A model generated the notes under the pieces. The model was not told the DNA's origin, did no database searches, and saw only the letters and a list, made by a program, of their open reading frames with translations. Source: Przewalskia tangutica (Eukaryota; Streptophyta; Magnoliopsida; Solanales; Solanaceae). From it: a DNA stretch of 64,000 nt. The position numbers and the translations under genes are program-made. Location: positions 49,240,924 to 49,304,923 of the forward strand of contig CM056730.1 in NCBI GenBank assembly GCA_029844215.1. The letters are read 5' to 3'. Of the stretch, positions 33,703-44,251 are shown one piece after another. Within the stretch, counting starts at the first letter, position 1; each line of letters opens with the position of its first letter.

Positions 33703-34075
33703 ACGTAGTACTTTGGCTTGATTAATTGAGAATTAGTCTAAGTGTGCCTTGATAAGTACTTTGGCTTGATTAATTGAGAATTATTCCATGTGTGCCTTGA
33801 TAAGTACTTTGGCTTGATTAATTGAGAATTATTCCATGTGTGCCTTGATAAGTACTTTGGCTTGATTAATTGAGAATTAGTCTAAGTGTGCCTTGATAAG
33901 TACTTTGGCTTGATTAATTGAGAATTAATCCATGTGTTCCTTGATAAGTACTTTGGCTTGATTAATTGAGAATTATTCCATGTGTGCCTTGATAAGTACT
34001 TTGGCTTGATTAATTGAGAATTATTCTATGTGTTCCTTGATAAGTACTTTGGCTTGTTTAATTGAGAATTGCCTA
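33703..34075 (+). repeat. 48-bp minisatellite in R9 3' LTR
   Basis: Eight copies, same unit and nearly the same variant order as 28195-28565. The array therefore predates insertion and was copied with the LTR. Confidence 0.93.
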
Positions 34076-35133
34076 GGTGTGCTGGTAATAGTCGGTTGTG
34101 TGCTATTGGTATATCAGTCATTTCGGGGTCATTCCCCGGGTTTGTGGCATTTGCATATTCCGTGTATTTGCTACCCACGATGCGAGGAATACCTCATGCG
34201 AGTCCGCAAGGGCTTACGCGGGTGAAATAGTCCCATGCGGGCGGGTCCAGCCTATGCGAGGAATACCTCATGCGAGTCTGTAAAGGCTTATGCGGGTGAA
34301 ATAGTCCCATGCGAGGAATACCTCACGCGGGTCCACGCGACCTATGCGGGTGAAATAGTCCCAGGAGTAGGATTGCTTAATGATACTGCGGGCGGGTGGT
34401 CCTGCTTTGATCGTGAGCTTCCTAGTTATATTGTAAATATACTACTATTTACTCTCATGATTGCAAGGTTCAGTGTGCTTACTGATGTTGTATTATATCA
34501 TGGATCGCCGTGATGAGGAAGGATTCCACGGGCATGATTGATATTATGAGCGTGAGACCCATGGTTATATTTTAGTAATGACTTTGAGGGCATGCGTCCC
34601 TGACTTGATATGACTGTTTATGTATTGTACTGTAGGTTGGCTATCATACATGTCTCCTGTTTTGTTAGACTGTTATGATTTCATTCTGATGCATCGCTTC
34701 ACATACTTGTACATTCTTCGTATTGACCTCGCCGGAGCTGCGTTCATGCCGCGAGTTTAGGTCTGTTGTTTGGTGATCGGCAGTGTAGGACCGCCTTTCG
34801 AGTTTTGGATAGCTCCTTACGTTGGGAGTTTATCTTTTGGTATAAGTTCTTTCGATCTGTGCTTTTATCTGATTATGGGTACGGCGGGGCCTTGTCCCGT
34901 CATAGCTCAGTATAACTCTTAGAGGTTTGTATTCATATGTGGGATTGGACTCATGTACAGTGTTGTGTCTTTTGTTTATGTATATTATGGCAGCCTTGTC
35001 GGCTTTGCCCTTGCACGCACGTTGGTTTAAAAAAAATGAGGTGTTATTTAATTTCCGCAGTTTACTTAGTTGTTAAGGTAGAAGGGTGCCCAGGTAGGGC
35101 ACCAGTCACAGGCCCGGGGTTCGGGGCGTGACA

Positions 35134-35705
35134 GTTCATCGCTATGTGATGGGGCTAGACCACTACATGATTACTGCATGCCTGGGAGTGGCCCTTCAGC
35201 CAGGTATGGATATTGTCAGGATGCAGGCATACGCACAAGGAATTGAAGACAGAGAGAGAGAGGACCAGCCAGACCAAGGCCAGCCCAAGAGGGTCAGGAC
35301 GATAGGGTTTTAGGTAACTTTCCAGGCGGACAGCCTCAGCAGCAGCCTAGGTCTACATTTCAGCCGGCACAAAATGCTCCTTCCCAGTTTTCTGGCAGGA
35401 GGTTTGATCAGCCGGGTTATTCAGGAGCTGGTCAGAGCTCCAGAGTTTCACGTTTGAGTGTGCACATGGGTTCTAGGCAGTCGGGACCACTTTTCCCTCA
35501 GTGTTCACTATGTGGCCGGCATCACCATGGGAAATGTCGTCGTGCTACTGGTGCCTGTTTTGCCTGTGGCCGTCAGGGCCATATAATGACGGATTGTCCT
35601 AGTAGGAGGGATACAGGTGGGATGACTCAGCCTGCTGGATCAGTAGCCGGTTCTTCACCTTCTATATCTATGCGCCCTGCAGGGCAGGATTACGAACAAG
35701 AGTGA
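35134..35705 (+). pseudogene. R8 gag, 3' part (after R9)
   Basis: It continues the capsid interrupted at 25892: VHRYVMGLDHYM, then MQAYAQGIEDRERE, to a stop near 35312. A second frame from about 35454 holds FPQCSLCGRHHHGKCR and the CCHC zinc knuckle CFACGRQGHIMTDC (about 35550-35591), ending at a stop at 35703-35705. The intervening linker changes frame at least once. Nucleocapsid knuckles bind the element's RNA. Together with 25193-25892 this makes one full-length but broken gag. Confidence 0.87.
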
Positions 35706-36053
35706 TAAAGGGGCAATGGAGCAATAGTTACAGGTATATCTTTGATCATTTAGAGACTTGTATGTATTGATAAGATTGTTGTATGTTTAAGTGTTATGTA
35801 CGGGTAATATTAAGTTTTGTGATTAAGACAACCTGGTTATGTGGTAATGTAAGTTCGGGACATAGAATATTGAGGACCGTAGAATATTGATAACCGCAGA
35901 GACCTTGGATGTACAAGGCCTTCTCGGGTAGTAAGGTTTATGTCAGGCTAAAATGAGAATTAAGTACGAGGATGGGCCAGGTGTGGCATATGTGATTATG
36001 TTGGGTATGTAGTTAAAGGGGATGCGATATCCGTTTAGATTGAACCTCGAAAG
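35706..36053 (+). other. R8 interior after gag: noncoding, pol absent
   Basis: Only about 350 bp separate the gag stop from the 3' end, so pol is entirely missing. A GAGACCTTGGATGTACAAGG word is shared with the noncoding blocks of R3 (about 8430), R11 (about 42460) and R12 (about 51160). The end (GATGCGATATCCGTTTAGAT) matches R4. Confidence 0.7.
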
Positions 36054-36089
36054 AACATTCGGGGAAGAATGTTTCTAAGGGGGGGAGAA
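36054..36089 (+). promoter_or_regulatory. R8 inverted repeat and polypurine tract
   Basis: AACATTCG GGGA AGAATGTT, with one stem base changed (C to A), then AAGGGGGGGAGAA directly before the LTR start at 36090. Confidence 0.83.
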
Positions 36090-36190
36090 TGTTACACCCC
36101 GTAATTCCAGGATATTTTTAAGAGAATGTATGTAAGGAAACAAGACTTTAAAATTGGTACGAAAGGAAACAAGACTTTAAAATTGGTACA
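36090..36190 (+). repeat. R8 3' LTR stub
   Basis: Only the first 100 bp of the LTR survive (TGTTACACCCCGTAATTCC onward). The last part is a 29-bp unit present twice in tandem (36136-36164 and 36165-36190), and then minus-strand LTR sequence starts. The LTR was truncated by a rearrangement. Confidence 0.8.
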
Positions 36191-38021
36191 AAACAACAAC
36201 AGGGACCCATACCAAAATGACTAGGCTCCGGAATAATGGAGCTATCCCAAAATGCTGAGCAAGGATCCTAAGCTCGCGAATCACCAAACTGAGTATCTTT
36301 ACCTGCGGGCATGAACGCAGCCTCCCGAAGGGGGTCAGTACAACAGGTACCAAGTATGTAAACATAAAGTGCAGTAAATAAGATCATAACTGGCGAAAAG
36401 ATGAGAGGGACAAGTATGAAAATCAAATATCAGATCCAACCGTGCCATATAAAATAAGAGACAACTGTACCTTGTATCACTGTACCATTGTACCAATGTA
36501 CCACTGTATCACTGTACCACTGTATCATTGTACCTTTTAAAAGTATGAGAGTCATTTTAAAATCATGAATGTCTGTCCATATACTCCTATACTGTCTTGG
36601 GTATCTACACCCACATCATGGATACATGTCCATGAAATCATATATTGTCGTGCGTATCTATACTCGCATCTTGGATACATGTCCATGAAATCATATATGT
36701 CATAGGTATCTATACCCGCATCATGGATACATGTCCATGAAATCATATACATATACTGCCCAGCCCTCAAGTGAAGGGCGCAGTGAACATATATTGCCCG
36801 CCCTTTCTGGGACACGTTAAACACTTTATCATATACTACCCGGCCTCTAGTGATGGACGCGGTAAACATATACTGCCCGACAATTTCTTAGACGCGGTAA
36901 ACACTTTATCATATACTGCCCGGCCTCTAGTGAGGGATGCGGTAAACATATACTGTCTGGCCCTTTCTGGGACGCGGTAAACACTTTATCATATACTGCG
37001 CAGCCTCTGGTAAAGGACGCGATGAACATATACTGCCCGACCCTTTCTGGGATGCGGTAAACACTTTATCATATACTGCCCGGCCTCTAGTGAGGGACGC
37101 GGTAAACATATACTGCCTGGACCTTTCTGGGACGCGGTAAACACTTTATCATATACTGCCCGGCCTCTAGTGAGGGACGCGATAAACATATACTGCCCGA
37201 CCTTTTATGGGACGTGGAAAAAATTTATCATATACTGCTCGGCCTCTAGTGAGGGACGGGGTAAACATATACTGCCCCACCCTTTCTGGGACGCGGTAAA
37301 CACTTTATCATATACTGCCTGACCTCTGGTGAAGGACGCTGTGAACATATATTGTCATAGTATCCATGAAATCCTTATACATCTACTGTCAGGCCTTCTA
37401 GTGAAGGACGCGATAAACCTATGGGGAGATACGCATGAACTGCCCGACCCACTCGGGGCGGTAAAATCATATCTTGCCCGACCGCTTTCGGGGCGGTAAA
37501 ATCATATCTTGCCGGCCGCTACGGGACGCGGTAACTACCTGGCCTTCTAGTGAAGGGCGCGATGAATGGAATATAACACTTGCACGAATAGCTATCATGA
37601 AAACCTTATGCAATTTAAATCATCTGTTGACTCTCAATAAAATCATATACTGCCCGACCCTTTCTGGTACGCGGTAAAATCCTTTTTGACTTTCAATAAA
37701 ATCATATGTTGCCCGACCCTTTCTAGGACACGGTGAAATCATTTTTGACTCTCAATTGAATAAATAGAACACCTTTCATTTAGAAAACTCAATGCACTAT
37801 CATGTCATTAAGGATTAAGATCTAAAAGAACTATGTACGTCCTCCGTACACTTACTTTATAAAAATCAACTTTCATTTTAGATCCTCATTTGGAAAATCA
37901 AAGCACTTATCATATCAAGTATCATTTTGGGATTAAGATCCAATAAAAGTATGTACGTCCACCGTACACTTACTTCATATAAACAACTTTCATTCTTAGA
38001 AAAACCAAGGCACTATCATAT
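36190..38021 (-). repeat. R10 minus-strand LTR fragment, left part
   Basis: In reverse it follows the LTR order of R5: an AACAACAGGGACCCATACC segment, CTGCGGGCATGAACGCAGCC, CAGATCCAACCGTGCC, then a large minisatellite, then the R7-like segment. The LTR end TGTCACGACCC is missing at the left. R11 splits it at 38021 and it resumes at 47203. Confidence 0.82.
36720..37740 (-). repeat. 80-bp minisatellite in R10
   Basis: Up to about 37350 there are roughly eight copies of an 80-bp dimer. One half reads CATATACTGCCCGGCCTCTA GTGAGGGACGCGGTAAA and the other CATATACTGCCCGACCCTTT CTGGGACGCGGTAAACACTTTAT; more degenerate copies follow to about 37740. It is related to the 57-bp unit of R5 (ACTGCCCGGCCCATTTCTGG). 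Repeats CCACTGTATCACTGTACC and TACCCGCATCATGGATACAT extend it to the left (36470-36720). Confidence 0.9.
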
Positions 38022-38431
38022 TGTTATACCCCGTATTTCCAGAGTATGTACGCGAGGACGTACGTAGGAAATTTCGAACTTCAAGTAAGGCTTGGCCGAA
38101 TTAATGTTTGTTCACAACACCCGTTTGGAGTCGTTTTTAAATGAAGCGTTTTCCACGACTTTCGTAGGGGAATTTCCGAATATGTCATTTTTAATTTTTG
38201 CGGATTTTTCCGAGAGACGAAACATTTTGGACCAACAAGAGGGCGACACTTGTCACCCTCTCATTGGAACACCTTGGGCGGAAATGTGGTGGCCGAAAGT
38301 GTGGTGCAAATGGTCAAGGGTTGGTAGGATATTTTGTGTGCAAGTTGGCTAGGTACACATGGGTGAATCTTGGCCCTACACTTGCCTAACACTTGGTGTA
38401 ATCTTGGCCATTGGTTGGCTTTCACTTGACC

Positions 38432-38439
38432 TATAAATA
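38432..38439 (+). promoter_or_regulatory. Putative R11 5' LTR TATA box
   Basis: TATAAATA plus a C-run and GAAGACTTCTTCATCC, as at 4497. Confidence 0.55.
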
Positions 38440-40399
38440 CCCCCCCCTTTGAAGACTTCTTCATCCAAAATGCCTAAGTCTTGAGAGCCTTCTCCCTCCC
38501 CTTTGTGTGAGTTCGGCCGAGAGCACCCCCCCCCTCTAGGGGTGCTAGCCGAGAGTGTACCCCTCCCCCCTTGGCCGAGAGTACCCCAGTGGGTAGGCCG
38601 AGGGTATACACCCCCTAGCCTAGTTGTTTCGTATAATACCCCTTTGTGGTATAGAAATACTCTCCAAAGTATTGTTATAATGCCCTAATACCTTAGCCTT
38701 ATACCTTGTAGTATTCTAAGGTTATACCTATACGAAAAGCCCAGAAATACTATTATACCTTCCTTCAGTCACTAAACGAAACCCTAAGGAAAATCTCCAT
38801 TGTTGGTTGGAGTATTATTAAGAAGTTGAGTAGAACTTCTAAGGGTTATTTGGAGCGGGTTGGAGCACCGAGTAGAGCGAAACATTGCTAAGGATCGACT
38901 TTTAACTCGGATAATTATGGGCTTATCGAGGTAATTATCTTGTCCCCTATTGTAATTGGATATTACATGTTGTTAGAATATATAGTTGAAGTATACTATA
39001 TATAGAATCAACGTAGTTAGTTGGCAATGTCTTTTGACTTAAGCTGAAGAATAAAGAATCGAATCGAATCAGAATTACATAGACCGTATTACGGTTGACT
39101 TGTGTAGTGGTGCTGTGAGTAGAATTGTACACGTCCGGTTAGGCGTGTAGAACCCCCTGGTTGGCTTGATAGCGGCCTCGATAGAGGAGGAGATTTACGC
39201 TGCGTGGGGAGGTGCCGAATTTTACGTAGAATGTTCTACGGGATCTAAATGTTAATAAGCGCCTTGTGGCCTTATAGGTTGAAGTACTACGTGTGGCGCG
39301 ATCTACTTGGCTTAAGGAGTAGCCGACGGTTGGAAGTACTTGAGCGTTTTGCTTTTAGTCGATACTGCCGCGAGGTATGTGAACCTCTTCCTATCTCTTC
39401 TAGCATGATATGTGTGAACTATGTAGTACGGTAGACGCATACGTGCTAAATGTATTTGATTGGTTTAAAACATAAAGTGTTATAACGGCTTTATGGGAAG
39501 TTGGTTATATGACTTTATGTTGGTAAGAAAATACTTGGTTTTTAAAAAAAGGTAAGATTTGAACTATAAGCGGCTTGTTATATGTTAATAATGAACTTGA
39601 AGTATTTCAAAAGATTTTGAATCATTTTGAAAAGAAGAAGTAATAAAAGGTTTTAAAAGAGTTATACTAGCTTTATGGGAAGTTAGGTATAACGCTTAAG
39701 AATAGTTTCTTGATGTTAGAAGTTAAGAGACTTGATCTTATAAGATAAGAGACTTAACTTATTTGTTTTAATGTGAATGTTTGTGTGAAACCTCATTCGT
39801 GAGTAATGAGTACTTGGTTTTATTTAAAGGGATAATGTTTCTTGATTTGAAATCGAATGTGTATCGACAGACCAACGCAGCGTTAATAAAGGAAAATGTA
39901 TTAAATAATGATGAATTGTATTAAAACCAGAGAAACCTCCATCTGCATAGAAACTAAGATGAGACAAAATGATATACATTTTCTAGATCATGGTCTTTGT
40001 AATAAGAATGTTGTAAACAAGAATAACCTACTCTCACGTGAGACATATATTACTCAATTGTTCTAAAAAGGAATCAAGTGATTAAGTTTATGAACTATGA
40101 AACCATTTGAAAATGAGAAGCTTGAGTAATTGAAACTAGGCAAACTGGAACTTAGGAAAGAATGTTGTTACTTGATTTTGAAAAGGAATGTGGGTTGGTC
40201 ATTCTTATACTACGTATCGGTGACCTTTGTAAAAGGAATGAATCTTAAAAGGAATTTAACGGACGTAGTACTTTAAGGTTAAAATCCGGACTTTGATATA
40301 AAATGAAAGTACCTTGAGTCGTGTGTAACTTGCTTATACTTGTTGTTATGAAACTTGACCATGTTACGTGTGATAGCCTTGTTGTGTAAGTACTGTGTT

Positions 40400-40720
40400 C
40401 TACTCGACTACGGTTCATCCGGGAATGTATATCACTTGACTACCGGTTCATCCGGGAATGTATTTCACTTGAGGACCGGTTCATCCGGGAATGTATTTCA
40501 CTTGATTACCGGTTCATCCGGAATGTATTTCACTTGATTCACGGTTCATCCGGAATGTATTTCACTTGAGGACCGGTTCATCCGGAATGTATTTCACTTG
40601 AGGACCGGTTCATCCGGAATGTATTTCACTTGAGGACCGGTTCATCCGAATGTATTTCACTTGACTACGGTTCATCCGGAATGTATTCCACTCGACTACG
40701 GTTCATGGGATGAACCGGAA
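40400..40720 (+). repeat. 33-bp minisatellite in R11 5' LTR
   Basis: About nine copies of a 33-bp unit with ACCGGTTCATCCGGGAATGT and ATTTCACTTGA. Several copies here have lost bases at CCGG (ACGGTTCATCCGGAATG). Confidence 0.92.
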
Positions 40721-41379
40721 TGTATTCCACCATTTTCTATATTGGGTCCATAAGACGGGCCGAGACACATTATCGTATCACATGATTTGTACCTAGATCG
40801 CGGTGAGGAAGGAGTTCCACGCATGAGGATGACTTTTGGCGTGAGTCCACGACTTGACACGATCGCTTCTATGTTGTGAATCGTAGTTTGGTTATCATAC
40901 ATGTCTACCGCTTTATATAGACTACTATGATTTCATTTACTGATTTATTTTCGATTCACATACTGCACTGTTTATCGACTCCTTCTGGGCCGCGTTCATG
41001 CCGCAGTAAGGTACACGATCATTGATCCTCGCTCTAGGGTCACAGCCAAAGATTTGGGAAAGCTCTGTTTCTCGGAGGCTTATCAGTGGTATAGTCCTGT
41101 TGTTGTAGTGTTTACATTCGTGGTATGGCGGGCCCCGTCCGCCATTGTTGTCGATCATTTCTTAGAGGTGCAGTAATGCCGCAAGGTGGTTTGTGAAAAG
41201 GATTAAACTGCTCATTTGTAAAAGTTGTTATTTATATATGCCAAAAGGCAAGTTTTCCTCGACATCGTTTTGTACTTCACTTGTTTCATGTATATGTTTT
41301 ATGTTCCGTGATTACTCGATGTTGTGTCACTAGGGTGCCCGGTAAGGCACGACCACGCCCGATTTGGTCGTGACAAAAG

Positions 41380-41391
41380 TGGTATCGTGAG
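41380..41391 (+). promoter_or_regulatory. R11 primer binding site, altered
   Basis: TGGTATCGTGAG in place of TGGTATCAGAGC, at the expected offset from the LTR. The CAG is again disturbed. Confidence 0.75.
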
Positions 41392-41582
41392 CGATTAATC
41401 CTCGGAAAGTGTCTACGCATCAGATCCAAGAGAGTCTTGATTATCGGTGTGTTGTGCACCACGCCAATAATCAGGAGGCTATAGGATATTTAGGATTGGT
41501 TTCTATTCTTCTCACTCTGAGATCGTGCCTTAGAGCTGAGTTGTAAGTTGGACCCTCTGATGAAATTCTTCCCCTTATCATT

Positions 41583-42240
41583 ATGCCTCCGCGTAGGGCA
41601 ACCCGCCGGGAGGGCAAGGCGCGGCGGAGCCGCGAGTAGAGTTCGAGGGTTACGTGGGCACAGGCCAATCATTACCTAGGTAGTGCTTCACTCGGGAGTT
41701 CTGCGACGTCACTAGCCCGCAGAGTTTAGCACGGCGGCGGTTCCTCTGCGGCCATGATATTTGAACCTTGATTCGCGGCCGAAGCGAAAGTATAGAGTAT
41801 ACCGATGTACCGCAAGTCTTGATGACTATCTAAGAGAAGGGTTGTGCAAAGAGTAATTCTTGATTAGGCTTGAGCATGGCACGTGGTCGGGCTTATGCGC
41901 AGCAGCCGAAAGCGTAGAGATCGACGGGTTAACAAAGGGCGAGAGGCGGGCGGAAGGTCCTTTAGTAACTTTCAAGGCGAGTCGCCTCACCGCAGATTAG
42001 ATATGCACCTCCGCGATGCAGAGTGGTCTTCCACGGATATCGGGGCGTTCGAGTATGCAGGAGTTAGTCGAACTCCGGGCTTCCGATTCAGCGATGTGAC
42101 GTCATCCCTGGGTATGTCGTCTTTTAGTTGGTACTTGTTGTACGACCGCCGTGGTCTGCGATGTCGATAGAGTGTCCTTGTAGGAGGACTTAGCCTTCAG
42201 GATCGGTGGGTAGTTCGTCATCTTCCCTAGCTATGCGCCC
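41583..42240 (+). pseudogene. R11 gag remnant
   Basis: ATG at 41583 begins MPPRRATRREGKARRS, the same start as the gag of R8 and R9. The frame fails within about 20 codons, and the capsid core (WDEF...FDSLARY) is absent. The later part, about 41880-42240, resembles the linker before the zinc knuckle and its downstream sequence (CTATGCGCCCTACGGGGCAG matches R8 near 35670 and R3 near 8210). The CCHC motif itself cannot be read in frame. Non-functional as read. Confidence 0.68.
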
Positions 42241-42880
42241 TACGGGGCAGGTTTGATTAGAACGACTAAGGGGAGTGAAGCAGTAGATATAGATATATCT
42301 TTAACCCTCTAGAGATCAGTATGTGTGATAAGGTGAGTATACCTTAGGTGCTATGTTCTGATAGCGGTGTGTTAGTTGTGTTTAGAAATCATGGTAGGTT
42401 AACCGAGTAAGATTTTGGGGGATAGATAAGGTGTGAGCCTTAGAATGTTTTACGTAAAGACCTTAGAGGTAAGGCCATCTCGAGTAAAGGTGTAGTGTTA
42501 TGTTTGATCCTTATCGGAAGTGCATAGTGCACGTGAGTTATGTTTGGGATAGGTCCCTAGTAAGTGTGGAATGAAAGGGGGTAGTTGAGCTAAGAAGACC
42601 GCTAGGTTTTCGTAACGTGATTAGTGAGACCGTTGGATCGGAACTAGTGTTGTGCTCGTTGGCCGGGTCGGATTGAGGCCATGATGCGGTCAACCCGCGG
42701 CCTTTTGGTGGTGGGGGTCAGTTTGTGGTGGTCCCGCCTTGTGGTAGGTCACGAGGGTGTTAGGCCCAAGTTTAGTTAACCAACGTCTGAGTTCGTAGAT
42801 GCGTTCGACCGATGGTCGGGCGATGGGGCAGCCCATCGTGTTCTTGATCGGACCGTTTACTCGGTGTGTTGAGTTATCCG
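42241..42880 (+). other. R11 noncoding block shared with R3, R9 and R12
   Basis: It contains the shared words GACCTTAGAGGTAAGGCC, GGTCGGATTGAGGCCATG, GGGTCAGTTTGTGGTGGTCC and TCACGAGGGTGTTAGGCCC, then AAGTTTAGTTAACC, in the same order as at 8430-8740. No open frame or protein motif is seen. Confidence 0.7.
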
Positions 42881-43640
42881 AAAGGTTGTAAGGCTGCACG
42901 GGTGCCTACCTTCACCTTATGACGCAGTGGAGCCAGTGGTACTGTTTTTGTTTCGGAAGTTTTACCAGTGGTGTTAAGAACTCGGTGAGTCTCGAATCGC
43001 ATTTGCCTCGCCGGTGTTTGGATTTGAGGATAGTTGTGGGGATTGTTGTCTCCTGTGGAGGGAGCGTTTAAGCTACCATTTTAGTGTTCGGATGTCGCCT
43101 TATGAAGCCTTGTAAGGGCGGAAGTGTAAGTTGCCGGTCGATTGGTTCGATGTTGGCAAGGTTCAGATAGTTAGTTCAGCTTGTTCCGCAGATGTGGATA
43201 GTGAAGCTTGTCTAGAAGAGGTTCGCGGCTCGAGATATTGTGCGGATAATCGGCGACGCTTAGAGTTCGAGTTGTGGTCGGTCTTCTTGAAAGTACCACC
43301 GGTTAAGTGTGACGAGTTGTGGAAAAAGCGAGGAACTTAGCCCGAGTTACTTTGGGCCTTTGTGAGTTCATGTGAAGAATAGGCGGGTTGCCTATATGTT
43401 AGCATTTGCCGTCCGACTTAGGAGGAAGGGCGTCCGTCTTTCGTATTGTTATGTTCGGGAAAGTATCGAAGATCCATCCGGAATGTTCCCGATTAATGAT
43501 GACCACGTTAGAGATAGTAACCGAGTTTTGGATACTAAAGCGATCGTAAATGTGGTAATAATTCGAGTGTACGACGGCTTGATCGCATGAGCGGCCGGTA
43601 CCATTTGTTGGGTCGTCGAGCAAGGCTCGCGACAAAGTGA
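42881..43640 (+). pseudogene. R11 integrase and pol C-terminal remnant
   Basis: Broken integrase similarity starts near 42890 (GGCTGCACGGGTGCCTACC). It becomes clear at 43090-43170, where TATGAAGCCTTGTAAGGGCG corresponds to the YEALYGRK motif of R12 with a stop, followed by WFDVGKVQIV. The C-terminal integrase part continues with RRRLEFELW and FLKVPPVK (about 43250-43310). Later, EDPSGMFPINDD leads to a stop near 43588. The catalytic domain is essentially gone and no chromodomain is readable. Confidence 0.75.
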
Positions 43641-43820
43641 CAAAGTGGTATCTCGCAAAGTGACAAAGTAGTATTATTTGTGGTGATGTTAGAGGTGTTT
43701 CCTCGTGGACTTAGATGTAAGTATTGTGCGATTGTTTACGTGGCCATGTGTGGCGAGTTTGTTCTCGTAAGTATAGTAGTGAAGACTATCTTGCGCGCGC
43801 TTGTTGTGAGACTTAGAAGG

Positions 43821-43852
43821 AACATTCGGACGAATGTTTCTAAGGAGGAGAA
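43821..43852 (+). promoter_or_regulatory. R11 inverted repeat and polypurine tract
   Basis: AACATTCG, 2-base loop, CGAATGTT (43831-43838), then AAGGAGGAGAA before the LTR. The spacer upstream has GGCCATGTGTGGCGAG. Confidence 0.82.
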
Positions 43853-44243
43853 TGTTATACCGTATTTCCGAGTATGTACGCGAGGGCGCACGAGGAAATT
43901 CGAACTTCAAGTAAGGCTTGGCGAATTAATGTTTGTTCACAACACCCGTTTGAGTCGTTTTTCGACGAAACGTTTTCACGACTTCGTAGGGAATTTCCGA
44001 ATATGTCATTTTTAATTTTTGCGGATTTTTCAGAGGCGAAACATTTTGGACCAACAAGAGGCGACACTTGTCACCCTCTCATTGGAACACCTTGGGCGGA
44101 AATGTGGTGGTAAAGTGTGGTGCAAATGGTCGAGGGTTGGTAGGATATTTTGTGTGCAAGTTGGCTAGGTACATGGGTGAATCTTGGCCCTACACTTGCC
44201 TAACACTTGTGTAATCTTGGCCATTGGTTGGCTTTCACTTGAC

Positions 44244-44251
44244 TATAAATA
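44244..44251 (+). promoter_or_regulatory. Putative R11 3' LTR TATA box
   Basis: TATAAATA in the same context as 38432. Confidence 0.5.

Larger units (their letters stand above)
25893..35133 (+). mobile_element. R9 complete Ty3/gypsy element nested in R8 gag
   Basis: Both LTRs are present (25893-29609 and 31532-35133), and a perfect 5-bp duplication GTTCA flanks the element at 25888-25892 and 35134-35138. Removing it rejoins the R8 gag frame. The total is 9241 bp, of which the interior is only 1922 bp: a degraded gag, a noncoding block and a polypurine tract. There is no protease, reverse transcriptase, RNase H or integrase, so it would have had to move with enzymes from a related element. 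Confidence 0.93.
31532..35133 (+). repeat. R9 3' LTR
   Basis: TGTTACACCCGTAAG to GGGGCGTGACA, 3602 bp, the partner of 25893-29609. It lacks part of the 27730-27870 segment and again has an eight-copy 48-bp array (33703-34075) and a GC-rich cluster (34170-34370). The GTTCA duplication follows immediately. Confidence 0.92.
38022..41375 (+). repeat. R11 5' LTR
   Basis: TGTTATACCCCG to GGTCGTGACA, 3354 bp. It has a TATA box at 38432 and a 33-bp array at 40400-40720. It differs from its partner at 43853 mainly by one- to four-base indels in G/C-rich words, with few substitutions. Confidence 0.92.

Noticed and set aside
40400..40720. Possible CRISPR-like array of 33-bp repeats
   Set aside because: The repeats abut without unique spacers and lie inside a plant LTR.
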